A stretch of 9,644 nt of DNA from a bacterium (GTDB lineage Bacteria > Bacteroidota > Bacteroidia > Bacteroidales > Bacteroidaceae), in the NCBI GenBank assembly GCA_004559785.1, contig SFXD01000099.1, forward strand, positions 1 to 9,644. Direction: 5' to 3'. Numbering within the stretch: position 1 is the stretch's first letter; each line of letters opens with the position of its first letter. A program made the translations under genes and the position numbers. Below the pieces are notes generated by a model. It saw nothing but the letters and a program-made list of their open reading frames with translations. It was not told where the DNA came from and ran no database searches. This document shows, in pieces, positions 1 through 7,638 of this stretch.

Positions 1-75
1 CAGCATCGCTATACATACATCCAAACATGCCTAACGGCACTCTCCTCGGCATATCCCAAGTCTATAACCTTGCAC

Positions 76-3000
76 CTACACCCGCTTGGTATCAATCCTC
101 ATCATGATTGGCATTACTGCCACAAGAGCCACCACAGAAAACAACAGTCCCCCCGTGGATCCAACCGCAAAAGAAAACCAAAACCTTTCCTTCTCTCCAT
201 CGAAGAAGAATGGCACAAGCCCAAGCACAGTAGAGGTGACCGTGAGGAAAACCGCCACTATCTTATGGTTATATGCCCTTATGTATGCTTTCAAGGGACT
301 TACGCTCCTGCATCCATCCTTTTGGTTTCGGTATTCGCAGACGATGTATATGCCTGCATTCACGGTCAAGCCACTAAGCAATACCATCGAGGCGAATCCA
401 CCCGTGCCAAACTCAACGCCCGTCAGCCAATAAGTCAGGAACGTCCCAATGAAGGATACGGGGATTAGCGAAATGATGGCGAAAGGCAACCCGAGCGACT
501 CGAACAGGATGCTGCATACGAAGAAGATAATCACTATGATAAGACCCAGCAACCAATACTGCGTACCATCGTCATGGTAGTAGCCATACGACTTGTTCCT
601 GCATTTGTATCCCACGGGCATCTTCTGTGAGAACTCTTCCACTATGTTCTTGATGTAGCGGGAAGAGTACGTGTAGCTCCCCAGGATGTTGAAGGCCACA
701 CACAACACATACTCCTGGTTCTCCCTGGGGATGCAATTCTTCGCCTCACGCCTTTCCATAGACATGTAATCCGACAACCGGATTTCCTCTCCGCCAACAT
801 GCAGAAACGAGTTTCCCATCCTCCAGACATCAAACCTATCCTGCCAAGAAGACCTCAGATACATGTCCGATGCAAAGTGGGTATCCCTGTATCGTTCGAT
901 GTCCCTTCCTGAGAGCACTTCCCTCAACATTGCATGCGCCTTGGCAAGGTCGAATCCATAGAGTGCCATCTTCTCCTTGTCATACCGCATGTATAGTTCG
1001 TCCTCTTGGTTCTCGTGTCCAGGGGTCTCGATGACAATGTCCGTCACCCTGCTGTTCATGCGCATGACGTCACACATCTCCTCGGCCATGCGGTAAAGGC
1101 GGTCGTAGTTGTATCCAACGAGTTCAAGCCTGTTGCTCCGGTACTGGAGGTTCAGCGAATTGCTGAAGCCTCTGTCGCTGACGCCGCTTGTACTCCAATC
1201 AGCCCCACCTATGGAAATCACTTTCCCTATCACCTTGTTTTCAAGCAAATATGGGAATGCCGTATTCCTGTATTCCTCCTTAAAGTCCACGACCACGGAG
1301 GCACCCCATTTCTCCACTCGCGTCTCCACTCTTTCTATTTCATGGAAGTTGACGAGGAAGTTCTCCAGCAAGACGACCTTCTCGTTGAGTTGTGCGGCAG
1401 TACCGCCGAGCGGCATCCTGGCTCGTATATTCAGGCGCACCTCCCTTTCGTCCTTGCTGCTGTAAGTATTCTCTGACAATGACTCCGAGAACAGGCGCAT
1501 CGTACCTCCGAAGACCTTGGAAAGCGGCTCCTTGCACTTCTTCTGGAAGAAATCGGTTCCCAGCGTGGCATTGTATGCTTGTTCGTACCAAGGTACGGGA
1601 CCCGATTCTTCCGACGTCCCTCCCAGCCGGCATCCATCGTCACCACCCCACTTGGGCGGCAAGGCATGGAATGGAATGCCGAAGGCAAGGACAAGAAGGA
1701 CGAAATACACCCACTTGTGCCTCTGCGTGAAAGCGACGTATCTCGTATATATCCTACTCCACCCAAGGGCAAGCCTCAGGTGCTTCACCTTTCCCTGCTG
1801 CCGGCTTTCATACCCAAGCCAATCTATCAAGACCGGGGCAAACAGCCAGCTAACCACGAGAGCCACAGACAGATTGGCAATGATAATCCAGGCAAAGTCG
1901 AGCAAGTCCTTTTGCAGGAAGTCTGGCAGCCACATAACCACGACGAGGCTGCCTATAGTGGTGAGCAACGCAGCCAGTATGGCAAGGAAAGCCTTCCTGT
2001 CATGGTAGTAGCTGTAGTGATCCACCATCACCACGGCAGCATCTATCACCATCCCCAACGACACGGTGATGCCAGCCAGCGAATAGATGTGCAGGCGAAT
2101 GTCGAAGACGTAATAGGCAATCACAGCCAGGGCAAGATTTGCCGCCAAAGTCATGACCATCACCAACAGATAACGCCAATCCCTGCGAACCAGCCATACG
2201 AATGCCAGCAATATTGCCAGAGAGATGGAAGAACGCCACAGCAACTTGTTAAGTTCGCTCTCCTTCTCCTCGGCACCATCATAGGTAAGTGTCAGATACA
2301 CACCCTGCCGCAGACTTGCGTCAACCTCGGCAATCTTCTTCCTGAGAGTCCTCGACAAGGCAATCTTGTTAGCATCGGCATCCACGTGGATGTTGAGGTA
2401 AATCGTGTTCAGGCCATTCACCCTGTAGTAACTGCCTGGCAGCCTGTCCTTGTATTCGTATGTGGCAAGGTCGCCAAGGTAGACAATCTTGTTTTCCCCC
2501 TTGCCATTGCCCGATGTAGGGGAGAAGTATCCGATGGGCATCTCCTCCAACGGTTCGTTGAACTTGTCCGTAGTCAGGTACAACGTCCTCTTTTCGTCCT
2601 GCTGAACTACCTCCCCCACCACGTCACTCTTGCCAAGGAAGGACTTGATTCCATTCTCGATGTCGTTTGCCGAGAGGCCATAGTTGCCCAGGATGAAAGG
2701 GTCGTACGTAATGACTACATACTTGCTCCTGCCGCCAGTCACCTCCACCCGCTTTACTTCCTCTATCTGCCTAATGGCTGGCTCGACCTGCCTTTCCACA
2801 TACTCTTTCAACTGCCCATCGCTAAGGTTGGAGTTGACACGATAGCTAAGCAGCACCTGAGAGGCCTCCTTCTTCCTCGTGTCGTTCTCGTTCACGACTT
2901 CCCCTCCCGACAGCTCGGGATAGCTGACACCTTCCGGGAATTGCTTCCTCACCTGGCGCAGCAGGGACGCTATCTCAAACTTTGCCATCGAGACGTCGGC

Positions 3001-3279
3001 GTTCCTCTTTAGCTCTATCGTCACCCTGCCACTGCCAAAGTACGATGCGGACTTCACCTTCTCCACGCCGCGCACGGCAGAGACGAGGCCTTCTATCCTG
3101 GAAGTGACATTCTGCTCCACCACCTTGGCGGAAGCTCCCTTCCACGAATACCTCACCTCAAGCGTCTTACCCTGACGTGGACGGGGCTTATCGGCGACAT
3201 CTATCCTGGAGATGAGGGCACACCCCACCACCATAAGTATCGCCAGTGTCAGAAGTATTGTGAACCGTGACAGCCTCAT
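76..3279 (-). CDS. RND efflux permease B (AcrB/CusA superfamily), last gene of the operon
   Basis: Inner-membrane, proton-driven pump subunit of a tripartite efflux complex, 1067 aa, normal RND length. The RND layout is visible: TM1 at about residues 6-23, a first periplasmic region (about 25-340), TM2-TM6 (about 346-486), TM7 (about 523-540), a second periplasmic region (about 541-905) and TM8-TM12 (about 907-1058). The TM4 motif reads MVIDAAVVMVDHY, with Asp413 at the AcrB Asp407 position and Ala414 at the Asp408 position. TM10 has Asn974 where AcrB has Lys940. The Asp-Ala-Ala pattern resembles heavy-metal (CusA-type) pumps, but substrate is not inferable from this. The ATG overlaps the stop of permease A (ATGA), which implies translational coupling and a paired function. 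The stop is TAG at 76-78. The RND identity is secure; the proton-relay comparison is an alignment by eye. Confidence 0.95.
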   Translation of the reverse strand: MRLSRFTILLTLAILMVVGCALISRIDVADKPRPRQGKTLEVRYSWKGASAKVVEQNVTSRIEGLVSAVRGVEKVKSASYFGSGRVTIELKRNADVSMAKFEIASLLRQVRKQFPEGVSYPELSGGEVVNENDTRKKEASQVLLSYRVNSNLSDGQLKEYVERQVEPAIRQIEEVKRVEVTGGRSKYVVITYDPFILGNYGLSANDIENGIKSFLGKSDVVGEVVQQDEKRTLYLTTDKFNEPLEEMPIGYFSPTSGNGKGENKIVYLGDLATYEYKDRLPGSYYRVNGLNTIYLNIHVDADANKIALSRTLRKKIAEVDASLRQGVYLTLTYDGAEEKESELNKLLWRSSISLAILLAFVWLVRRDWRYLLVMVMTLAANLALAVIAYYVFDIRLHIYSLAGITVSLGMVIDAAVVMVDHYSYYHDRKAFLAILAALLTTIGSLVVVMWLPDFLQKDLLDFAWIIIANLSVALVVSWLFAPVLIDWLGYESRQQGKVKHLRLALGWSRIYTRYVAFTQRHKWVYFVLLVLAFGIPFHALPPKWGGDDGCRLGGTSEESGPVPWYEQAYNATLGTDFFQKKCKEPLSKVFGGTMRLFSESLSENTYSSKDEREVRLNIRARMPLGGTAAQLNEKVVLLENFLVNFHEIERVETRVEKWGASVVVDFKEEYRNTAFPYLLENKVIGKVISIGGADWSTSGVSDRGFSNSLNLQYRSNRLELVGYNYDRLYRMAEEMCDVMRMNSRVTDIVIETPGHENQEDELYMRYDKEKMALYGFDLAKAHAMLREVLSGRDIERYRDTHFASDMYLRSSWQDRFDVWRMGNSFLHVGGEEIRLSDYMSMERREAKNCIPRENQEYVLCVAFNILGSYTYSSRYIKNIVEEFSQKMPVGYKCRNKSYGYYHDDGTQYWLLGLIIVIIFFVCSILFESLGLPFAIISLIPVSFIGTFLTYWLTGVEFGTGGFASMVLLSGLTVNAGIYIVCEYRNQKDGCRSVSPLKAYIRAYNHKIVAVFLTVTSTVLGLVPFFFDGEKERFWFSFAVGSTGGLLFSVVALVAVMPIMMRIDTKRV

Positions 3280-6200
3280 CGTCTGTTCCTGTAAATCAAG
3301 TAGTACAACATCGGCACGAAGAAAAGGCTCACAAATGTTCCCACTACCATGCCAATTGCCAGCGTCAGCGACAACGGGAACTGGATTGCCGCCCCCATGC
3401 TGCCATGGCTCAGGAATGGCAGCAGGGCAAGCACCGTGGTGAGCGACGTCATCACGATTGGGCGCAAGCGCCTGCGTCCGGCCTCCATGATAGCACGTAT
3501 CAGTCCAAGGCGCGAACCGTCCCTCAGATAAACGCTATGGTTGATGGTATCAATCTTCAGGATGGAGTCGTTGATGATGATTCCGCTCATTACCACGAGC
3601 CCCGTCATTGACATCAGGTTGAGCGACTCGCCCATCAGCCAGAGCCCTACAAGTACGAAGAATACGTCCACCACCATCTCCAGCAGGATGACGAGTGGCT
3701 GCACAAGGCTCTCGAACTGAGCTGCCAGTATGAAATAGAGCAGTGCCAACGCCACGGCCAGTACCAAGGACAATTCCCCTATCAACTTGCGACTGGAGAA
3801 GTAGCCTCCGGCATAACTTGCGCTATAGCGGCTCTGCGGCGAGCTTACGAACTCGTCGACGAACCCCATCACTTTCTCGACCTCCCTGTCCCTGGCATTC
3901 AGGCACAAGGCATGGAAGCCTCCTCCGTTTCCTGCCAGCAGACGCTTGTAATCCTCGCCCTTGGTTTCGCGCACGAGATAGGATATGGGGATGTCAGTAC
4001 CGTCGGTATTCCTGACCGTATGCGCCATGACGGAACTGCTGTCTTGCACCTTGCCACGGACAGGCGACGGCACGGTCCTTACCGGTACCGACTGTGCCCC
4101 CTCGTTAATGGAAAACACCATGCCACGGCTGACAAGTTCCTTCAGCCTGCGGTATAGGTCGTCGTAGCTCACCTTGTAAACCGCCATCTGCTGCATGTCC
4201 GCCACATATCTGACATTGGTCTCCGTCATCACAGGCGACACCTCAATGTCAGGGAAGTGCCTGAGCAGGGTGTCCCTGAAAGCCCTGGCATCCTCCACCG
4301 AAGGTCTCTTGCCCTCACTGTTCTGCAGGTGTATCTCAAGGTCGGCCTCTCCGGTGGAGAAAATCAGGTCGTACAAGTTCCCCGGCTCACCGAATTCCGC
4401 CGACGCCTGAGGATAATGCTCCTGCATGTACCGCGACGCTTTCCTTTTCAGCGAGTCCACCCCTTCGTTGTCTTGCGACTTGATGTAGATCACGGCCTCC
4501 GACGATGTGATGTCCTTCGTATGGGCAAGCATGAACTCTTGTGCGCCTACCATGCTGGTAGAAGTCTCCACATGGTCGCCAATCTCCTCCATCAGCAATC
4601 CTATACGCCTGTCGTTCTCCTCTGCCGAAATGTTGGCGTTCCAATCTATAGTGAGCAAAGTGTCGTCCTGTTCCATCCGTGGCATACGTTGCTTCTCAAT
4701 GTTAAGCACGAGCAGGGACAGCAGAGGTATGCTTGCCGCGAACAAGGCCAGCATAAGCCTGGAATGCCTCAGCGTCCATTTCAAGGTGGTTTCATACATC
4801 CTGTACGACATTGCAGACAACCTGTCCGCCTTTCTCTTGCCTGCATTGCCTGTAGGTTTGACCATCGCCACGTAATAGACGGGTATGGCCACCGTAGCCA
4901 CAAGAAGGGAGGCAAACAGGGCTGTCGTGATGCCCATTGCCTGGTCGTAGAACAAGGCTCCTGCCGTTCCGCTAAGGAAGATGAGCGGGAGGAAGACGGA
5001 ACACGTGGTCAGCACGGACGACAGCATTGGAGTGAACACCTCCTTGACACTACGGCTCACCCTATCCATGAAACACTCGCTGTCTCCGACCTGCCTTCCA
5101 GCAGATGCCGACAGGTTGTCCACCACGATGATAGCATTGTCCACCATCATGCCCACGCCAAGTATCAGGCCAGACAGGGAAATGACATTCAGGCTAATGT
5201 CCAGGAGATAGAAGCACAGGATGGTGATGACGAGCGAGAGAGGGATGGAGGTCACCACAAGCAACGTAATCCTCCACTTCCTCATGAATGCCAGCAACAC
5301 CACGCTCGCCATCAAGGCTCCCATGTAGAGGTTTCCCTTCAGGTTTTCGATGGTATAGCCCAGCAGCCGTGTCTGGTCCCTCGTCAGATGGAACTCAATG
5401 TCGGGGTATTCCTCCCTCATGCTTGCCAGCAGTTCGTCCATGCCCTGTTGCAGTTCCTCCATGCGCGCATCGTTCTGCTTGATGATAGCCATCGTGATAC
5501 ACTCCCTGCCATCATGCCGCACGAGTCCGTTCCGTGCCTCTACGTGCTCCTCTATCCTGCAAAGGTCCTTCAGTTGCAGCAGACGCCCCTGGTGGTTGAC
5601 GTATATGTTCTCTATATCCTCCCTCGTCAGCAGTTGCGAGTCAAAGTGGATGTTGTACCTGTATATGCCGTCCACGATGCTCAGGGCCTCAAGGGTGATG
5701 TTGCTTTGCTTGATAGCATTCTCGACGCTTGCCACGGAGAGCCCCATCGACTGCAGTTTCTCGTCGTAGGGTACTATGTCTATCTCCGTGCCTACCGTTC
5801 CGCTTACGTCCACCATGGCTGTCTGAGGCAACTGCTCTATGCGTTTCACGACGACGTTCCTTGCGAACTTCGACAACTGGGCGAACTTTGCTGCGTCCTT
5901 CGGCACTATGTCCAGGAAGAAGGCCGGTATGTCCATGGCGCTTGCCTTCATCACCTTAGGGCGCTCCATTTCCCTGGGCATCTGGTTCATGGCACGATCC
6001 ACCTTCTCGTTGACCTCTATGAACAGCAAGTCTACGTTGCAACCTGGCTCGAAGGTCATCTTCACGCTACCGGCATCCATCCTTGCCTCGGAACGGATGT
6101 CCGTGGTGCCTGCCACCTGCATCAGCCGTCCCCTGAGCGGTGCCACTATGTTCTTCTCCACCTCCTGGGCGGAATACCCCGGCATGTTCACCTGTACCGT

Positions 6201-6329
6201 TATCTGTGGCACGTCTATGTCAGGCATCAGCGAGACGGGCACATACCTCAGGGACAGGAAGCCCAGGACACACATGGCTATTATGCACATGGTGACCGCA
6301 ATCGGCCGGCGTAGAATAAGTTTCAGCAT
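3276..6329 (-). CDS. RND efflux permease A (AcrB superfamily)
   Basis: Inner-membrane, proton-driven pump subunit of 1017 aa, complete. TM1 lies at about residues 9-28, periplasmic loop 1 at about 30-330 (including the family-typical PDIDVPQITVQVNMPG stretch, 36-51), TM2-TM6 at about 333-488, TM7 at about 524-542, periplasmic loop 2 at about 545-848, and TM8-TM12 at about 850-1010. TM4 reads MMVDNAIIVVDN, with Asp397 at the AcrB Asp407 position and Asn398 replacing Asp408. TM10 reads GIIINDSILKID, with Asn920 at the Lys940 position and Lys925 five residues on. The start is the ATG at 6329, just before the MLKLILRRPIAV cytoplasmic lead into TM1. It overlaps permease B by 4 nt. Its leader is interrupted by the MITE at 6346-6519, leaving only about 16 nt of native sequence upstream. 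It is only distantly similar to permease B, so the pair is not a recent duplication. Confidence 0.96.
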   Translation of the reverse strand: MLKLILRRPIAVTMCIIAMCVLGFLSLRYVPVSLMPDIDVPQITVQVNMPGYSAQEVEKNIVAPLRGRLMQVAGTTDIRSEARMDAGSVKMTFEPGCNVDLLFIEVNEKVDRAMNQMPREMERPKVMKASAMDIPAFFLDIVPKDAAKFAQLSKFARNVVVKRIEQLPQTAMVDVSGTVGTEIDIVPYDEKLQSMGLSVASVENAIKQSNITLEALSIVDGIYRYNIHFDSQLLTREDIENIYVNHQGRLLQLKDLCRIEEHVEARNGLVRHDGRECITMAIIKQNDARMEELQQGMDELLASMREEYPDIEFHLTRDQTRLLGYTIENLKGNLYMGALMASVVLLAFMRKWRITLLVVTSIPLSLVITILCFYLLDISLNVISLSGLILGVGMMVDNAIIVVDNLSASAGRQVGDSECFMDRVSRSVKEVFTPMLSSVLTTCSVFLPLIFLSGTAGALFYDQAMGITTALFASLLVATVAIPVYYVAMVKPTGNAGKRKADRLSAMSYRMYETTLKWTLRHSRLMLALFAASIPLLSLLVLNIEKQRMPRMEQDDTLLTIDWNANISAEENDRRIGLLMEEIGDHVETSTSMVGAQEFMLAHTKDITSSEAVIYIKSQDNEGVDSLKRKASRYMQEHYPQASAEFGEPGNLYDLIFSTGEADLEIHLQNSEGKRPSVEDARAFRDTLLRHFPDIEVSPVMTETNVRYVADMQQMAVYKVSYDDLYRRLKELVSRGMVFSINEGAQSVPVRTVPSPVRGKVQDSSSVMAHTVRNTDGTDIPISYLVRETKGEDYKRLLAGNGGGFHALCLNARDREVEKVMGFVDEFVSSPQSRYSASYAGGYFSSRKLIGELSLVLAVALALLYFILAAQFESLVQPLVILLEMVVDVFFVLVGLWLMGESLNLMSMTGLVVMSGIIINDSILKIDTINHSVYLRDGSRLGLIRAIMEAGRRRLRPIVMTSLTTVLALLPFLSHGSMGAAIQFPLSLTLAIGMVVGTFVSLFFVPMLYYLIYRNRR

Positions 6330-6345
6330 CTTTGCCTACTTTTTA

Positions 6346-6364
6346 GGGGTGTTCTATAAATTAG
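6346..6364 (+). repeat. Terminal inverted repeat, arm proximal to permease A
   Basis: GGGGTGTTCTATAAATTAG. It is an exact 19-bp inverted match to 6501-6519. The next inward bases (6365 and 6500) do not pair, so the repeat ends there. Confidence 0.93.
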
Positions 6365-6500
6365 TTTTATGTCCATTTGTGGGTGCCTACATACGCTTGG
6401 TCGCTTATTGTCCCTAACTTGCATATTCCTCTTTTTCAATCAGTCGCTCCTTTGTGCAAAAAAGAAATCTGCTGCGTTATCGTTCAACAATCGACTCAAG

Positions 6501-6519
6501 CTAATTTATAGAACACCCC
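6501..6519 (-). repeat. Terminal inverted repeat, arm proximal to the adaptor gene
   Basis: CTAATTTATAGAACACCCC on the plus strand, the reverse complement of 6346-6364. It abuts the TTTA at 6520-6523, which contains the adaptor stop codon (TAA on the minus strand). Confidence 0.93.
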
Positions 6520-6520
6520 T

Positions 6521-7621
6521 TTAGTTCGCATTTATCACGACCTCGGTGCCGTCGGCAAGGTTCAGGTTGCCCGAGGTAATGACGATGTTCCCCTCCTTGA
6601 TGGTAGTCTCCTTGCGTTGGCACCCTGTAATGGCATACGAGCCGATGTTGGAATGCAACACGTCCACGTACGTCCACACAGCCCTGCCTTCCTCTAAGCG
6701 GAAGATGACGTGATAGCCATCCCTCTCCACTACGGCATCCTTGGGAACCACGAACATGTTCTGCATCCTGTTCTCCACCACGACCCTCACGTTCATTCCG
6801 TCCAGCAACGGCAAAGTGTCCTTACCTGACAGGCGTGCCTTGACCTTCACGAGCCCCTTGTCGTCCACCTGTGGATTTATCTCCGTCACCCTACCCTCGC
6901 AGCAAAGGCTGTCCAACACGAAGGGCGTGACGTTCACCACCTGCCCGACGCGTACGCTTGGCAGCTCTGCCTCAAGTATCATCAGTTCCACCTCGAAGCT
7001 GGTGTCGTCAATCAGCGTACACACCTTGTCGTTCTTCTGGTATCGCCTTGCCTCCAGGTCTGCCACCCTGCCGGCAAATGGAGCATACAGGTTGCACTCC
7101 TCCAAGGCGTTCCTGGCCGACTGCAGCTGGAACTTGGCGGAATAGTAGCCCGACATCACCTCCGCACGTTTCATCACGTCGGCAGGCACTTCGCCCACAT
7201 CGTTGTACCCCAGTCCTATCAGTTTGTCCGTCAGTTCCACCTTTGCCTTCTCCAGGTCGTGTTCCGCCTTCTCCAGGTCACGTTGCCTGTCGGTCTTGTC
7301 CAGTGTTGCTATCAGGTCTCCCTTGGCTATGTGCTGTCCTTCCTTTACGAGCAGTTCCGACACGATGCCCTGGACCTTGAAGTTCAACTCGCTTTTTGCC
7401 CTTGCCCTGAGCCTGCCGTTGCACACTATCTGCCTGTTGAATTCCGTCTGGTGCAGCACCATGGTGTCGACGTACGTTTCGCTCATCTGCTGCTGGTGCT
7501 TCTCCATAGCGGGCTCTTCCTTGCCGCCCTTCTTGCCATCCGTGCAGGCTGCCGCCATGGCTGCCATGACCACCATGCCCGCCAATGCCGTCCTAAAGAT
7601 ATTGTCCCGCATAACTGCCAT
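6521..7621 (-). CDS. RND efflux membrane fusion protein (periplasmic adaptor, HlyD/AcrA family), lipoprotein
   Basis: Adaptor joining the inner-membrane pump to the outer-membrane channel; 366 aa from the ATG at 7621. The N-terminus is a lipoprotein signal: basic start, hydrophobic run, then AMAAAC with the lipid-modified Cys at residue 26, so it is probably membrane-anchored in the periplasm. Order of parts: a lipoyl-like half (VSELLVKEGQHIAKGDLIATLD, about residues 87-108), an alpha-helical hairpin (about 109-175), the second lipoyl half (LYAPFAGRVADLEARR, about 178-193), a beta-barrel (about 205-285) and a membrane-proximal domain to the end. Start choice: GTG at 7642 would overlap the channel stop (GTGA, 373 aa). 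The ATG at 7621 has AGGGA about 10 nt upstream and gives a better signal peptide, so I prefer it. The stop codon falls in the target duplication of the MITE. Confidence 0.93.
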   Translation of the reverse strand: MAVMRDNIFRTALAGMVVMAAMAAACTDGKKGGKEEPAMEKHQQQMSETYVDTMVLHQTEFNRQIVCNGRLRARAKSELNFKVQGIVSELLVKEGQHIAKGDLIATLDKTDRQRDLEKAEHDLEKAKVELTDKLIGLGYNDVGEVPADVMKRAEVMSGYYSAKFQLQSARNALEECNLYAPFAGRVADLEARRYQKNDKVCTLIDDTSFEVELMILEAELPSVRVGQVVNVTPFVLDSLCCEGRVTEINPQVDDKGLVKVKARLSGKDTLPLLDGMNVRVVVENRMQNMFVVPKDAVVERDGYHVIFRLEEGRAVWTYVDVLHSNIGSYAITGCQRKETTIKEGNIVITSGNLNLADGTEVVINAN

Positions 7622-7638
7622 TGATTGTCGTTCCCTGT

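Larger units (their letters stand above)
6346..6519. mobile_element. MITE-like element (174 bp) inserted between adaptor and permease A
   Basis: The element is bounded by perfect 19-bp terminal inverted repeats, GGGGTGTTCTATAAATTAG at 6346-6364 and its exact reverse complement at 6501-6519. It is flanked by a direct TTTA at 6342-6345 and 6520-6523, consistent with a 4-bp target duplication. The 136-bp interior is visibly more A+T-rich than the operon genes, has frequent stops in all frames and encodes no transposase. This is the architecture of a non-autonomous DDE-type element that needs a full-length relative for movement. The duplication includes the adaptor's stop codon, so the adaptor stays intact. 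Excising the element and one TTTA leaves TAA, 13 nt, then the permease ATG. The parental insertion sequence was not identified; an IS5-like relative is possible but is a guess. Confidence 0.82.

Noticed and set aside
28..39. TGCC-GTTA-GGCA mini-hairpin (minus strand) after permease B as an operon terminator
   Set aside because: The stem is only 4 bp and no T-run follows, so it is too weak for an intrinsic terminator.
1..52. Possible start of a further minus-strand gene (ATG at 52-50, MPRRVPLGMFGCMYSDA to the window edge)
   Set aside because: Only 17 codons are visible, with no signal peptide or family resemblance and a weak start context. It starts 23 nt after the permease B stop, so it could be real, but nothing here supports it.
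1579..3012. Long plus-strand open frame (477 codons) opposite permease B
   Set aside because: It is antisense to a recognisable RND gene, with low-complexity His/Gln-rich composition and no family features.
4257..6314. Very long plus-strand open frame (685 codons) opposite permease A
   Set aside because: It is exactly antisense to a clearly recognisable RND gene. Its translation is rich in His, Gln and Arg with no domain or plausible membrane pattern, so it is a codon-bias shadow.
6372..6379. TCCATTTG inside the MITE as a plus-strand promoter element
   Set aside because: It misses the essential second-position A of TAnnTTTG, and no TTTG lies at the right distance upstream.
6346..6519. MITE as an intrinsic terminator or as a promoter for the permeases
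   Set aside because: The 19-bp arms are 136 bp apart with no adjoining T-run, and no TTTG/TAnnTTTG pair faces the permeases inside it. Effects on expression remain possible but are not shown by the sequence.
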